From Marivirga salinae (lineage in GTDB: Bacteria; Bacteroidota; Bacteroidia; Cytophagales; Cyclobacteriaceae): DNA of 64,000 nt. This document shows, piece after piece, positions 25,805-34,771 of this stretch. The translations under genes were made by a program, and so were the position numbers. Position 1 is the stretch's first letter. Each line of letters begins with the position of its first letter. Under the pieces are notes generated by a model. It did not search any database, was not told where the DNA came from, and saw only the letters and a program-made list of their open reading frames with translations. The stretch covers positions 4,092,001 to 4,156,000 of the forward strand of contig NZ_CP129971.1 in the NCBI RefSeq assembly GCF_030503855.1, given 5' to 3'.

Positions 25805-26245
25805 TTAAAGTAAATCATCGGGATTACTGATGTATAATTCAAGTTCTTTATTGCTTAATTCTGGCGCTCTATTTTCATCTTTAGCCGTTACAATTGAATT
25901 GGTCATACTTCCAACCAATCCCCTATCCAAGTCCATACGTTCCGCTATAATGGCGCACATTTGAGCTTCTCGCTCATCCAGCTTATTATCCACCAACATC
26001 ATTTGAATGTACTCATAAAGGAAAACTACCTTTTCTTTTATGGTTTCCGGTTCATGAAAATCAACTTCTGAGGCCTCATTTATAATTTCATCCACCTCTT
26101 TTTCCGCTACACCATTTTTTCTACCTAAAGCATAGAGATATCTTTTTTCTTCTTTTACAAATCGATTGTCAATTTTTGCAAGCTGGTATAAATGAATAAG
26201 GTGGGAATATATTTTCTCTGTAGTCAATTCGAGCTCAAATTTCAT
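25805..26245 (-). CDS. TerB-like protein
   Basis: A 146-residue helical protein (SHLIHLYQLAKIDNRFVKEEKRYLYALGRKNGV, then YIQMMLVDNKLDEREAQMCAIIAERMDL) with the two acidic helix repeats typical of TerB/TerB-like domains (tellurite resistance and general metal/stress signalling). No other ter gene is adjacent. Acidic residues in D.NRFVKEE and D.KLDERE positions could bind metal. Cytoplasmic. Divergent from the ACP phosphodiesterase. Confidence 0.78.
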   Translation of the reverse strand: MKFELELTTEKIYSHLIHLYQLAKIDNRFVKEEKRYLYALGRKNGVAEKEVDEIINEASEVDFHEPETIKEKVVFLYEYIQMMLVDNKLDEREAQMCAIIAERMDLDRGLVGSMTNSIVTAKDENRAPELSNKELELYISNPDDLL

Positions 26246-26324
26246 TGTTAAAAATTCTTAACATTAATGAGCAATATACAATTTGTTGCGGAAAAATCCA
26301 TCTAATTACCTTATATTGAAAGTC

Positions 26325-26909
26325 ATGAACTTTTTGGCTCATATATATCTTTCAGGCAATTCTGATGAATTAAAAATAGGGAATTTCATAGGTGATTTCG
26401 TGAAAGCTTCTGACATGGAACATTACAGTGAAGCCATCAATCAAGGTATAAGAATGCATTGGGCAATTGATGAGTTCACTGACCATCATCCTGTAGTACA
26501 AGAAAGCAAAGACAGATTAAGACCAAAATATGGACATTATGCAGGTGTGATTGCGGATATTTACTATGATCACTTTTTAGCTAGAAATTGGAAAGACTAC
26601 CATTCTGAAGATTTAAGACATTATGTTGACAAACAATATAAAATGCTGGAAAATCATATAAGCATTTTACCAAAAAAGGTTGTTCACATGCTTCCTTTTA
26701 TGATAAAACATGATTGGCTATTTAATTATCAATTTTTTGATGGAATAGATAGGGTGATGCATGGAATGGCAAACCGATCCAGTTTTAATTCCAAAATGGA
26801 TGAATCTGTGGTGGAATTAAAAAAGTACCACAAAGAATTTGAGAAGGAATTTCAGGAGTTTTTCCCTGAGTTGAAAGCATTTTGTGATGCTTTTAAAGAG
26901 AAGATATAA
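26325..26909 (+). CDS. acpH: Acyl carrier protein phosphodiesterase
   Basis: AcpH-type hydrolase that removes the 4'-phosphopantetheine arm from acyl carrier protein. About 194 residues; the start is taken at ATG 26325 because MNFLAHIYLSGNSDE is the canonical N-terminus and the longer TTG reading from 26283 adds only unrelated residues. Motifs: GNFIGDFVK, GIRMHWAIDEFTDHHP, YDHFLARNW. These include the His and Asp residues proposed for Mn-dependent hydrolysis. Cytoplasmic, single gene. Confidence 0.9.
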   Translation: MNFLAHIYLSGNSDELKIGNFIGDFVKASDMEHYSEAINQGIRMHWAIDEFTDHHPVVQESKDRLRPKYGHYAGVIADIYYDHFLARNWKDYHSEDLRHYVDKQYKMLENHISILPKKVVHMLPFMIKHDWLFNYQFFDGIDRVMHGMANRSSFNSKMDESVVELKKYHKEFEKEFQEFFPELKAFCDAFKEKI

Positions 26910-26938
26910 ATGCTTAGATGTACTTCTGATAAGAAAAA

Positions 26939-26971
26939 CTGTCAGGCCTAAATAAATATAAAGCCTGACAG
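26939..26971. terminator. Terminator between acpH and the small exported gene
   Basis: Nine-bp stem CTGTCAGGC (26939-26947) with GCCTGACAG (26963-26971). On the minus strand it is followed by TTTTTC, so it fits best as terminator of the 26989-27363 gene, and it may serve acpH as well. Confidence 0.75.
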
Positions 26972-26988
26972 GTTTAGATATAAATAGT

Positions 26989-27363
26989 CTATTGAATCAC
27001 AATCGCCACTTTATTTAATTTCTTAGCTTCGAGTGTATCCGTTTGAACACCTAAGTTATTATTGTTCATTTTGCCTTTTTCAGCATGAACATGATATACT
27101 TTAGCTTCTAAATCTTTAAAAGTCACTCTCCCTTTTTTGTCAGTTACTTGAGGATCAGCTACAGGGTTTTCGCTTTTTCGGTAATCATCTTTATTATCGT
27201 AAAGGGTTACTGTTGCTCCTTCTTGAATATTCCCCAAATCATCCTGAATTACAATTCGTAAATTGGTTTTTAAAAATTGTGCATCTTCAGTTTTAGGTGT
27301 AAACTGAAAAAACATAAATGCCGATACGACTAATAAACTTAATGCAAATGTTAATTTTCTCAT
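26989..27363 (-). CDS. Exported protein with transthyretin/CNA-B-like domain
   Basis: A 124-residue protein with a hydrophobic N-terminal segment (residues 5-22, a signal peptide or anchor). The mature part reads LRIVIQDDLGNIQEGATVTLYDNKDDYRK, then VTDKKGRVTFKDL, EAKVYHVHAEKG, the pattern of a prealbumin-like or carboxypeptidase-regulatory beta sandwich. Such domains are common single-domain envelope proteins in Bacteroidota. Function unknown. Transcribed alone. Confidence 0.75.
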   Translation of the reverse strand: MRKLTFALSLLVVSAFMFFQFTPKTEDAQFLKTNLRIVIQDDLGNIQEGATVTLYDNKDDYRKSENPVADPQVTDKKGRVTFKDLEAKVYHVHAEKGKMNNNNLGVQTDTLEAKKLNKVAIVIQ

Positions 27364-27446
27364 AGTTATTATTGTTTGGAATCTAATACGTTTTAGACTG
27401 CGAAATTGTTATTTATGACTTTAAAATCATGCTTACAAAAATTGAA

Positions 27447-28127
27447 TTATATCAATCCCAATAAATTGATTTTATCAGCAATGTTATCATTTTGCATTTC
27501 TATTTCAAGAAATTTAAAATTCTCTTTACTGAAACTTTGATTCATTTGCCCCTCTTTCAATAAAAATATATCATCACATATTTCAGTTAGACTTGAAATA
27601 ATATGAGATGAAATTAGAATTGTTTTTCCCAACCCTCTAAGTGTTTTGATCAGTTCAGTAATTATGAAATTACTTTGAATATCAACTCCATTATAAGGCT
27701 CATCCAAAATGAAGAAAGCATTTCCTTGCAGTAGAATGGTGAACATAGCTAATTTCTTCTTCATTCCAGTTGAATACTGAGAAGCATATCTATCCAAAGG
27801 AAGATCGAAAATGTTCTTCTCATCAATTTCTTTGTAGCTTCTACCTCTAGCATTGCACATCAACATAACATATTCTCTGGCTGTCAGCTTAGACATAAAA
27901 TAAGGCTCAGTTAATAAAATCCCTAAATGATTTTTCAATGGCTCAAATTCTGATTTAATACTTCCAGAATATTCTTCTAATCCTGCAATACATTTAAACA
28001 GTGTGGTTTTACCACTTCCATTTTCACCTACAACACCATAAATTTTTCCTTTACTTAATTCTAGATTTATGTCATCCAAAACCTTATTGGAGCCATATGA
28101 TTTAGAAAGATTACGAACTTTTATCAT
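27447..28127 (-). CDS. ABC transporter ATP-binding protein
   Basis: A 226-residue ABC ATPase with Walker A GENGSGKTTLFK (near residue 34), Q-loop-region LTEPYFMSK, signature YSTGMKKKLAM (near residue 118) and Walker B FFILDEPYNGVD, then the H-loop ISSHI. The signature SSGMKKK-type ending is common in ABC-2 exporters of drugs or lantibiotics. It overlaps the membrane protein gene by four bases, so the two form one unit. Substrate unknown. Confidence 0.93.
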   Translation of the reverse strand: MIKVRNLSKSYGSNKVLDDINLELSKGKIYGVVGENGSGKTTLFKCIAGLEEYSGSIKSEFEPLKNHLGILLTEPYFMSKLTAREYVMLMCNARGRSYKEIDEKNIFDLPLDRYASQYSTGMKKKLAMFTILLQGNAFFILDEPYNGVDIQSNFIITELIKTLRGLGKTILISSHIISSLTEICDDIFLLKEGQMNQSFSKENFKFLEIEMQNDNIADKINLLGLI

Positions 28128-29041
28128 TTTAAAACTTTACTTAAACTTCTTAGCGATTGAAAATAAAAATACGGTAGTGTTATGAATATTAATGGAGGAA
28201 AATAAATTGTGACCGCTAATATAATGCTTTCTTTCAGCCCTATTTTATTTGGAAAGGCAGCGTATTTTATAAAAACAATGTATACTAGGAAAAAATTACC
28301 TATACCATATAAAATCAAAATTTGATAGATGTTTTCATAAAAGAAAAAGGATAGCGCAATGGTTTGAGGTAAATAGAGAAGACTATTGAAGATTAAAATG
28401 TGTTGTATTTTCTTGAGTAAGAATCCTCTAGGCTTTTCTATATGAGACCATACATAAAATGGATCTTCTATAAATGAATAGTAACTCATTGAGGTCAAAA
28501 AACCTAAAATTATTGAGAACAGTCCTAGATAAAAATTATCCACCTTTATAGCGATAATTGTTAAAGCAAAAATTATCGCAATCATTAAAAAAGTTTTACG
28601 AAAACCAACAACGAATTCAAAAGGATACTTTTGAAACGGGGTAGGTATAATAAAGTGAAATCCTGACCTCCATTGAGTAAATACAAAACCAGTAACCACT
28701 AAAAATAAAGAGATTGCAATTTCATAATGTTGATATATGATCAAGCATATAAGGAAAGGAATTGACAGAAGTAAATTCTCCAAAAATCTAATGAGGTAAA
28801 ACTTTCGATCTCCATAACAAATCTTTAAAAATTCCTTCCTTTTAAAATCTGCTAACCTAAAAGAAAAAAAAATAGGAAAGATAGGATATAAGTATTCAGC
28901 ATATTTATACTGATTAAATAAAACTATAGAAAGCCCAATAAATGTAATTATAGCTATTATCCAAGCCAAAAATATATTTAAACCAACATCTTTAATATGT
29001 CGATTAATGATATTCCATTGTATCTGAAAATAATATTTCAC
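28124..29041 (-). CDS. Integral membrane partner of ABC ATPase
   Basis: A 305-residue protein with about seven or eight hydrophobic helices (residues 20-45, 50-60, 86-120, 150-190, 220-250, 255-300). It is likely the permease of the adjacent ABC ATPase, with a four-base overlap and shared strand. No recognised ABC-2 permease motif is visible, so the family is unusual. It is the first gene of the pair. Confidence 0.7.
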   Translation of the reverse strand: MKYYFQIQWNIINRHIKDVGLNIFLAWIIAIITFIGLSIVLFNQYKYAEYLYPIFPIFFSFRLADFKRKEFLKICYGDRKFYLIRFLENLLLSIPFLICLIIYQHYEIAISLFLVVTGFVFTQWRSGFHFIIPTPFQKYPFEFVVGFRKTFLMIAIIFALTIIAIKVDNFYLGLFSIILGFLTSMSYYSFIEDPFYVWSHIEKPRGFLLKKIQHILIFNSLLYLPQTIALSFFFYENIYQILILYGIGNFFLVYIVFIKYAAFPNKIGLKESIILAVTIYFPPLIFITLPYFYFQSLRSLSKVLK

Positions 29042-29092
29042 TGATTTTTTTCCAATATAGTCCTACAGTATCACAATGATATTAAAACAAAA

Positions 29093-29122
29093 AAAGCAAC
29101 AAACCTTACGATCTGTTGCTTT
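29093..29122 (-). terminator. Terminator after desaturase
   Basis: Stem AAAGCAACA (29093-29101) with TGTTGCTTT (29114-29122), T-rich on the minus strand. It lies 21 bases past the desaturase stop. Confidence 0.8.
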
Positions 29123-29142
29123 TAATTTAATGATTTAAAAAA

Positions 29143-30219
29143 TTAAGCTGTACGCCCAATTAATTTTAAATGTCTTGTATGAGATCCCATTGCAGCCATC
29201 ATTGATGGGAATTCATTATATGCGATATTGAATTGCTCACAAGTTTCTTTAACTAATTTATTAATAGCTGGGTAATGAACATGACTTATTCTTGGGAATA
29301 AGTGGTGCTCAACCTGGAAGTTCAATCCACCGGTATACCAGTTTAAAACTTTGCTTTTTGTACCAAAATTGGCAGTAGTTCTGATCTGGTGAATAGCCCA
29401 TTCAGTAGGGATGATTTTCTCTCCTTCTACAGGAGCATCATGAAAATCTGTAGACTCAACCACGTGAGCTAATTGGAATACTACTCCAATCGTCCATCCT
29501 GTTACAACAGCTACTATCAGGTAACCTAAAATGGTAGCTAAAACGCCTTTCATTAATATTGGCAATACGAAGAAAGTACCAATGTAAGCTAACTTAGTAG
29601 CCCAAAAGATAATATGCTCTTTCGCACTCATTTTAGCTAATTCAGTATTAGCTACTTTTCTAGTAAAATACTTCTTAAAATCTTGAAAGAAAACCCAAAA
29701 CGCATAAGAGGTAGCATATAAAGGATAAGCATAAACATGCTGAAATTTATGATACCATCTTCTCTTTTGGTGAGTAGAAACTCTAATAAAAGGGCCTATA
29801 TTTATATCATCATCCATTCCTTCAATATTTGTAAAAGAATGGTGATTTTTATTATGTTTATTTTTCCAAATGAAAACCACCCCACCCATAAGGTTTAAGG
29901 TTAGTCCCATCATATAATTTACGTGCTTGTTATTTGAGAAACTTCCATGAGCCCCATCATGCATAACGTTAAATCCAATTGCAGCCAAATTCAATCCGAA
30001 TATTGCACACAAAGTGATAGAAAGCCAGATTGGCATACTCACAAATACTAGTGCTGAATAAAGGATAGCAAAAGAAGCCAATAAAATAGTGGCTTTTGTG
30101 TAAAGTTTGCTGTTTCCCCATGTTTTCAAATCGTTTTGTTTGAAATAGGCGTCAACCCTCTTTTTCAGCGTTGGGAAAAAGTTGTTGTCAGTGATTTTTG
30201 TTGCTGATACTTCTTGCAT
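29143..30219 (-). CDS. Fatty acid desaturase (acyl-CoA type)
   Basis: A 358-residue membrane di-iron desaturase that introduces a double bond into fatty acyl chains. Three histidine boxes are present: HDGAHGS (near residue 88), HNKNHHSF (near residue 121) and QVEHHLFPRISHVHYP (near residue 301). Hydrophobic segments flank these boxes in the usual order. The layout matches the acyl-lipid/linoleoyl-CoA desaturase family. It probably adjusts membrane fluidity. Single-gene unit with its own terminator. Confidence 0.93.
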   Translation of the reverse strand: MQEVSATKITDNNFFPTLKKRVDAYFKQNDLKTWGNSKLYTKATILLASFAILYSALVFVSMPIWLSITLCAIFGLNLAAIGFNVMHDGAHGSFSNNKHVNYMMGLTLNLMGGVVFIWKNKHNKNHHSFTNIEGMDDDINIGPFIRVSTHQKRRWYHKFQHVYAYPLYATSYAFWVFFQDFKKYFTRKVANTELAKMSAKEHIIFWATKLAYIGTFFVLPILMKGVLATILGYLIVAVVTGWTIGVVFQLAHVVESTDFHDAPVEGEKIIPTEWAIHQIRTTANFGTKSKVLNWYTGGLNFQVEHHLFPRISHVHYPAINKLVKETCEQFNIAYNEFPSMMAAMGSHTRHLKLIGRTA

Positions 30220-30485
30220 AATTTAATTTAATCTTAATTCGTTCAACGAGCAAATCAGTTGTTTCGTTCATAAATTTAGAAGTTATTCATAAGTACTCAT
30301 AAATTTTGGGAATTAATTCGATGAATGTGGAAAAATAAATCGATTTGTTAAGTATTTTCTTTTGAATCCTCCACAATAATTAAACAAGCACGAAACTTTT
30401 GCGATAAAATTTTAATGATGTTCCTATAAAATAATGTAGCGGTAATCATGAAAAGATAACATCAATTATTAAAATTAACATGAAA
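30220..30485. other. Gene-free stretch between desaturase and arsS
   Basis: AT-rich region of 266 bases without coding character; presumably contains the desaturase promoter and ends at the arsS terminator. No second motif is seen. Confidence 0.3.
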
Positions 30486-30515
30486 AATCCCATCCAACTA
30501 AATTTGAATGGGATT
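30486..30515 (-). terminator. Terminator after arsS
   Basis: Stem AATCCCAT (30486-30493) with ATGGGATT (30508-30515), followed by TTTTT on the minus strand. Confidence 0.75.
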
Positions 30516-30537
30516 AATATCGCTTTGTGTAATAATT

Positions 30538-31593
30538 TTAAGAAGTAGCACCTCCACAGCTTGATCCACTTCCTGCAGTGCAACCATAGCAATGTTGGTT
30601 AACTAAAATCTCTCTTGCTTCTAATGCTTCTAAATCAAAATTTCTAATGTGTTGAAGATTTTCATCTTTCAATTTCATTTCCAGCATCTGATTGAAATCG
30701 CAATCATATAAATAACCATCCCAACTTATTGAAATAGTATTTCTACACATCACATTAGCAGCGGCATCTGGATTATAGCTATCAATTAGTTTTTGCATAT
30801 AATTCTCGTAGTTACCACTATTGATAAGGTAATCAAGATATCGGCTTATGGGTAAATTTGTTATGGCGTATAAATCATTGAAAATTATTCCAAAAGCATC
30901 AAATAATTTCTTTTTAAATTCTTTCTGTAATGACTCTTGACTACCCGGCATAAAAGCTCCACTTGGATTGTGAACCAAATGCAACATCAAGCCTGTCCCC
31001 TCTTTACCATAGCCCACTTCGTTCAACATTTTTAAACATGTGATGGATTTATCAAAAACACCATCTCCTCTTTGAGAATCTGTTCTCAAACGAGTGAAGT
31101 GTGGCATTGAGCAAACTACCTCTACCTTATGTTTAGCAAAGAACTCGGGTAAATCATTATACTTAGGATTTGCTAAAATGATGGTAAGATTAGATCGAAC
31201 AATTACTCTCTTATTGATTTTACTTAACTCCTCCACAAACCATCTGAAATCTGGATTCATTTCAGGAGCACCACCCGTTAAATCCACCGTAGAAATATCA
31301 GTATCTTTAATTGAATTAATACATTCCTGCATAGTCTCCCTAGTCATGATCTCCTTTCTATCAGGACCTGCATCTACATGACAATGCCCACAAGTTAAAT
31401 TGCACATATAGCCCACATTAACTTGAAAAATATCAATTTTTGTAGGCTTCAGAGGATCTAAACCAGTTTGATTTAACTTGCTTTCGAAAGAAGTAAATTG
31501 CTCTCCACTTTCTTTTGGTTGATTAAGGAAATCAAGTTGCTTTTTAGCATAAGATAGTAAATGTTGTCTTCTCTTAAGGGTAGCTAAAGTCAT
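30538..31593 (-). CDS. arsS: Arsenosugar biosynthesis radical SAM protein ArsS
   Basis: A 351-residue radical SAM enzyme. The 4Fe-4S site is CNLTCGHCH (near residue 68), followed by LTGGAPEMNP. The C-terminal half has MCRNTISISWDGYLYDCDFNQML and ends with CYGCTAGSGSSCGG, an auxiliary-cluster-like cysteine set. ArsS selenoproteins carry Sec in this tail; here every position is Cys and no in-frame TGA occurs. The adjacent upstream gene is the usual partner of ArsS. The family is involved in arsenosugar formation; no arsM is in the window. Confidence 0.88.
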   Translation of the reverse strand: MTLATLKRRQHLLSYAKKQLDFLNQPKESGEQFTSFESKLNQTGLDPLKPTKIDIFQVNVGYMCNLTCGHCHVDAGPDRKEIMTRETMQECINSIKDTDISTVDLTGGAPEMNPDFRWFVEELSKINKRVIVRSNLTIILANPKYNDLPEFFAKHKVEVVCSMPHFTRLRTDSQRGDGVFDKSITCLKMLNEVGYGKEGTGLMLHLVHNPSGAFMPGSQESLQKEFKKKLFDAFGIIFNDLYAITNLPISRYLDYLINSGNYENYMQKLIDSYNPDAAANVMCRNTISISWDGYLYDCDFNQMLEMKLKDENLQHIRNFDLEALEAREILVNQHCYGCTAGSGSSCGGATS

Positions 31594-31597
31594 AAAA

Positions 31598-31936
31598 TTA
31601 CATTAAAAGTTCTTTAGTTTTATTCATCATTTGTACTCCATGTACGAGAGATGCACCACCACGGATTGCTGCAGCAATATGAACTGCTTCCATCATTTGT
31701 CCTTCTGTAGCTCCCTTTTCTAATGAACCAGATGTATAAGCATCTATACAATAAGGACATTGCACAGTATGCGAAACCGCTAATGCTATTAAAGCTTTTT
31801 CTCTTTCCGTAAGTTCACCTTCTTTGAAAACTTCCCCATAATAATCGAAAAATTTCTTCCCTAATTCAGGAGAAAATTCACTTATATTTCCAAATTTATT
31901 TAGATCCTCTGCATTGTAATAGGTCTTTTTGCTCAT
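31598..31936 (-). CDS. Carboxymuconolactone-decarboxylase-like peroxidase partner of ArsS
   Basis: A 112-residue AhpD/CMD-fold protein with the redox pair CPYCIDAYT (near residue 60) and the helical GAIRGGASLVHG-type ending (AAAIRGGASLVHGVQMM). It is the gene directly upstream of arsS, four bases apart, in the arrangement of the arsenosugar-associated peroxidase-like protein. The CxxC suggests thiol reduction or peroxide removal supporting ArsS. Cytoplasmic. Confidence 0.88.
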   Translation of the reverse strand: MSKKTYYNAEDLNKFGNISEFSPELGKKFFDYYGEVFKEGELTEREKALIALAVSHTVQCPYCIDAYTSGSLEKGATEGQMMEAVHIAAAIRGGASLVHGVQMMNKTKELLM

Positions 31937-32169
31937 AGCTCTTGTTTTAAATTATAATTGTTTGGTAAAAGGTATAGCTTTTAATATCAAAGCTAAAACT
32001 CAGTTAAAATTATATTTGTCTGATATACGACTAAAGTAGATTAAATAGATTTATCAAGATTAATTCTTTTGAAATAGAATAAAGATATAATTAGTTAATT
32101 TTCATTTAATATTATATTTTTATCAATTTATTTCAACACACAATTGAGAGAATTATATTTTCAACTGAA

Positions 32170-33057
32170 ATGCTCAAAATTAGTTTAAAAATTCTGTTGG
32201 CGATTTTCATTGCCTTTATACTTTTTTCATTTTACATGTCTCCTAGCCTAGGTGGACTCATTCCATTAGGAAAAGAATCAAGAGATAAAAGCATAGATCA
32301 TCTATCATTTGACTCCACTCATACTGATAATTATGAAATCACTTATCCTAATTATGCTACTGATTCCTTCTACACGAAATTAAGGCAACAGTATAAACTT
32401 GACAGCTTAATAAAAGATGTTGAAACTGATTTTGACAAGATATTAACCATCCAAAGCTGGGTACAAAGCAGGTGGAAGCATGACTGCTGCAATACACCAG
32501 AACAAAATAACGCACTTTACATTTTAGAGCAAGCTGAAAAGGGTGAAAGATTTCGATGTGTAGAATATAGCACAGTAGCCAAGCAATGCCTATCCTCACT
32601 AGGTTTTAAGGTTCGAGGACTTGGCTTAATGACAAAAGATATTAGCGAAGTAAAATCTGGCGGAGGTCATGTTGTTAATGAGGTTTATATTGAAGACATT
32701 AAAAAGTGGATGTATTTTGATCCTCAATTCGGAGTAATACCTACCTTAGAAGGAGTTCCTTTAAATGCGGTTGAACTTCAATATAGAATTAAAAATAATC
32801 TTGATTTTACCCTTATAACCCCTAATAAAACTACTACTAAAGAAGATTACATAGATTGGGTTGGTCCTTATTTGTATTATTTTACAACTAGCCTAAATCA
32901 AGGAGGAATTGGAATTTGGGACAGAATAATTGGTAATAAAAAAAGTCTGACACTGTATCCAAAAGGCGCTAAAAAGCCTGCTTACTTTCAAAAAATATTC
33001 AGGCTTAACACATCTTATTATACGCATTCATTAAAAGATTTTTATCCAGAACTATAG
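32170..33057 (+). CDS. Transglutaminase-like membrane-anchored protein
   Basis: A 295-residue protein with an N-terminal hydrophobic segment (residues 5-25) and a transglutaminase-like cysteine protease fold. The triad is visible: Cys in GERFRCVEYSTVAK (near residue 122), His in GGGHVVNEVYI (near residue 161) and Asp in MYFDPQFG (near residue 179). The beta-alpha core (FDKILTIQSWVQSRWKH) precedes it. Likely an envelope peptidase or amide-bond enzyme; substrate unknown. Transcribed alone. Confidence 0.82.
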   Translation: MLKISLKILLAIFIAFILFSFYMSPSLGGLIPLGKESRDKSIDHLSFDSTHTDNYEITYPNYATDSFYTKLRQQYKLDSLIKDVETDFDKILTIQSWVQSRWKHDCCNTPEQNNALYILEQAEKGERFRCVEYSTVAKQCLSSLGFKVRGLGLMTKDISEVKSGGGHVVNEVYIEDIKKWMYFDPQFGVIPTLEGVPLNAVELQYRIKNNLDFTLITPNKTTTKEDYIDWVGPYLYYFTTSLNQGGIGIWDRIIGNKKSLTLYPKGAKKPAYFQKIFRLNTSYYTHSLKDFYPEL

Positions 33058-33083
33058 TAGCCCAGATTGTTTCCGCATAAGAA

Positions 33084-33227
33084 TCACTTGGTTTTAAATT
33101 CAATGAAACCTATCCTCTTCCAATTTTTAGGATTATTGCGGATATAATATTTTATCCTAAAATATTCTTCTTTTGTTCTGATGATATGGTCGTGAAAACG
33201 GGTTTGCCAACCATTTTCTAAATCATT
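33084..33227 (-). pseudogene. C-terminal remnant of a RAYT (Y1) transposase
   Basis: Forty-seven open codons plus stop on the minus strand with no start. The residues include NGWQTRFHDHIIRTKEEYF and YYIRNNPKNWKRIGF, which match the end of REP-associated tyrosine transposases (FHDHIIR... then YIxxNPxxW, around the catalytic Tyr). The N-terminal HUH domain is missing and the remnant abuts the PhoH stop codon. It is a truncated mobile-gene relic. It supports a RAYT origin for the REP-like palindromes at 4-23, 63831-63850 and 63880-63901. Confidence 0.65.
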
Positions 33228-34564
33228 TACAACACATCATTCGCCAAATTAGCCAATTCAGACCTTTCTCCTTTTTCAAGGGTCACATGTGCATATAATT
33301 CATGACCTTTTACCCTGTCAATCAGATAACTTAAACCATTGGATTGAGAATCTAAATAGGGTGTATCAATTTGGTTTACATCTCCAGTGAAAACAATCTT
33401 GGTGTTCTCCCCTGCTCTAGTGATGATGGTTTTCACCTCGTGAGGCGTGAGGTTTTGGGCTTCATCTACTATAAAATAAATATTGGATAGACTCCTTCCT
33501 CTTATGTAGGCCAAAGGTTGAATGGTTAGTTTTTCCTTATTGACCATATCCGTAATGTTCAAAAACTCTCTTTCGTGCTCTTGAAATTGATGTTGAATGT
33601 ATTTCAAATTATCCCAAAGCGGTTCCATGTAAGGATTCAATTTTGATTTTATATCTCCTGGAAGATAGCCAATATCTTTATTGGATAATGGAACGATAGG
33701 TCTAGCTAAAAATATCTGTTTAAAATCTTTACGCTGTTCCAAAGCCGATGCCAGTGCGATTAGTGTTTTACCTGTTCCGGCCACACCTTGTAAAGTCATT
33801 AATTTAATTTCAGGATTAAGCAATGCATGAATAGCAAAAGCTTGTTCTGCATTTTTGGGCATAATACCATAAGCAGATTTTTTATCCACTTTATCTATTT
33901 GATTAGTAATAGCATTATAAAAACCTAAAGCCGAGTTTTTATTGCTTTTAAGGATATAAAAAGTATTGTTCATGGGCTTTTTCTTGCCCATGATATCCGC
34001 TACATCGCAATGGTAAGTATCATAAAGTTTATTGATAGTTTCTGCAGTTACAGTCTCTAACTTTTGTTTACCAGAATGTAAATCACTCACATTCTTCACC
34101 TTACCAGTCTGATAATCTTCAGAACGTAGTCCACAGCTCTTGGCTTTTAATCTTAGATTAATGTCTTTAGTGACTAAAATGACAGTCTTATCTTTCAACT
34201 CCTTTTGAAGTTGGACTGCACTGCCCAAGATTTTATGATCAGGGATATCCTCTAGAAAAATTTGATCTGTTTCTATTGAATTTGAACTAGGCATCAAGAC
34301 CTTAAACACCCCTTTAGATTTTCCATTTAAAGGAATCCATTCACTGAGAGAACGACCATCAGCTAATTTATCAATCATTCTGATAAACTCTCTTGCCTCA
34401 AAATTCTTGGTGTCATTCCCTTTTTTGAACTGATCCAATTCCTCTAATACCGTGATCGGAATAGCAACATCATGTTCTGCAAAGTTCATAATGGAGTCGT
34501 GGGAATATATTATAACTGAGGTATCGAGTACAAATACTTTCTTTTCTTTCTTAGCCTTCGCCAT
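33227..34564 (-). CDS. PhoH-family protein with PIN domain
   Basis: A 445-residue fusion. Residues 10-155 form a PIN nuclease domain (VFVLDTSVIIYSHDSIMNF, IPITVLEELDQFKKGN, VILVTKDINLRLKAKSCGL) with the acidic metal-site residues. Residues 230-445 are the PhoH ATPase with Walker A GVAGTGKT and Walker B IYFIVDEAQNLTP, plus FTGDVNQID. PIN-PhoH (PhoH2-type) proteins act as ATP-dependent RNA-unwinding nucleases in other bacteria. Single-gene unit. Confidence 0.93.
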   Translation of the reverse strand: MAKAKKEKKVFVLDTSVIIYSHDSIMNFAEHDVAIPITVLEELDQFKKGNDTKNFEAREFIRMIDKLADGRSLSEWIPLNGKSKGVFKVLMPSSNSIETDQIFLEDIPDHKILGSAVQLQKELKDKTVILVTKDINLRLKAKSCGLRSEDYQTGKVKNVSDLHSGKQKLETVTAETINKLYDTYHCDVADIMGKKKPMNNTFYILKSNKNSALGFYNAITNQIDKVDKKSAYGIMPKNAEQAFAIHALLNPEIKLMTLQGVAGTGKTLIALASALEQRKDFKQIFLARPIVPLSNKDIGYLPGDIKSKLNPYMEPLWDNLKYIQHQFQEHEREFLNITDMVNKEKLTIQPLAYIRGRSLSNIYFIVDEAQNLTPHEVKTIITRAGENTKIVFTGDVNQIDTPYLDSQSNGLSYLIDRVKGHELYAHVTLEKGERSELANLANDVL

Positions 34565-34771
34565 ATAGTTTAAAGTTGATATGATTTTGAAATCAATTTA
34601 AAAAATTATCGGGATTGTAAACTAAAAATCAGCTGGTAAATATTTAAAAAATATATAAACAACAGATAATCAATTGACTGTAAAAATGAAATTAATGATT
34701 TGGTAATGTAAAAAGATAAGGACTTCTATATATTTTTAAAAAATAATCTTGATAGACTCATTACGTGATTT

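Noticed and set aside
30538..30620. Possible selenocysteine in the ArsS tail
   Set aside because: The tail carries Cys at all candidate positions and the gene ends in TAA with no in-frame TGA and no visible SECIS element.
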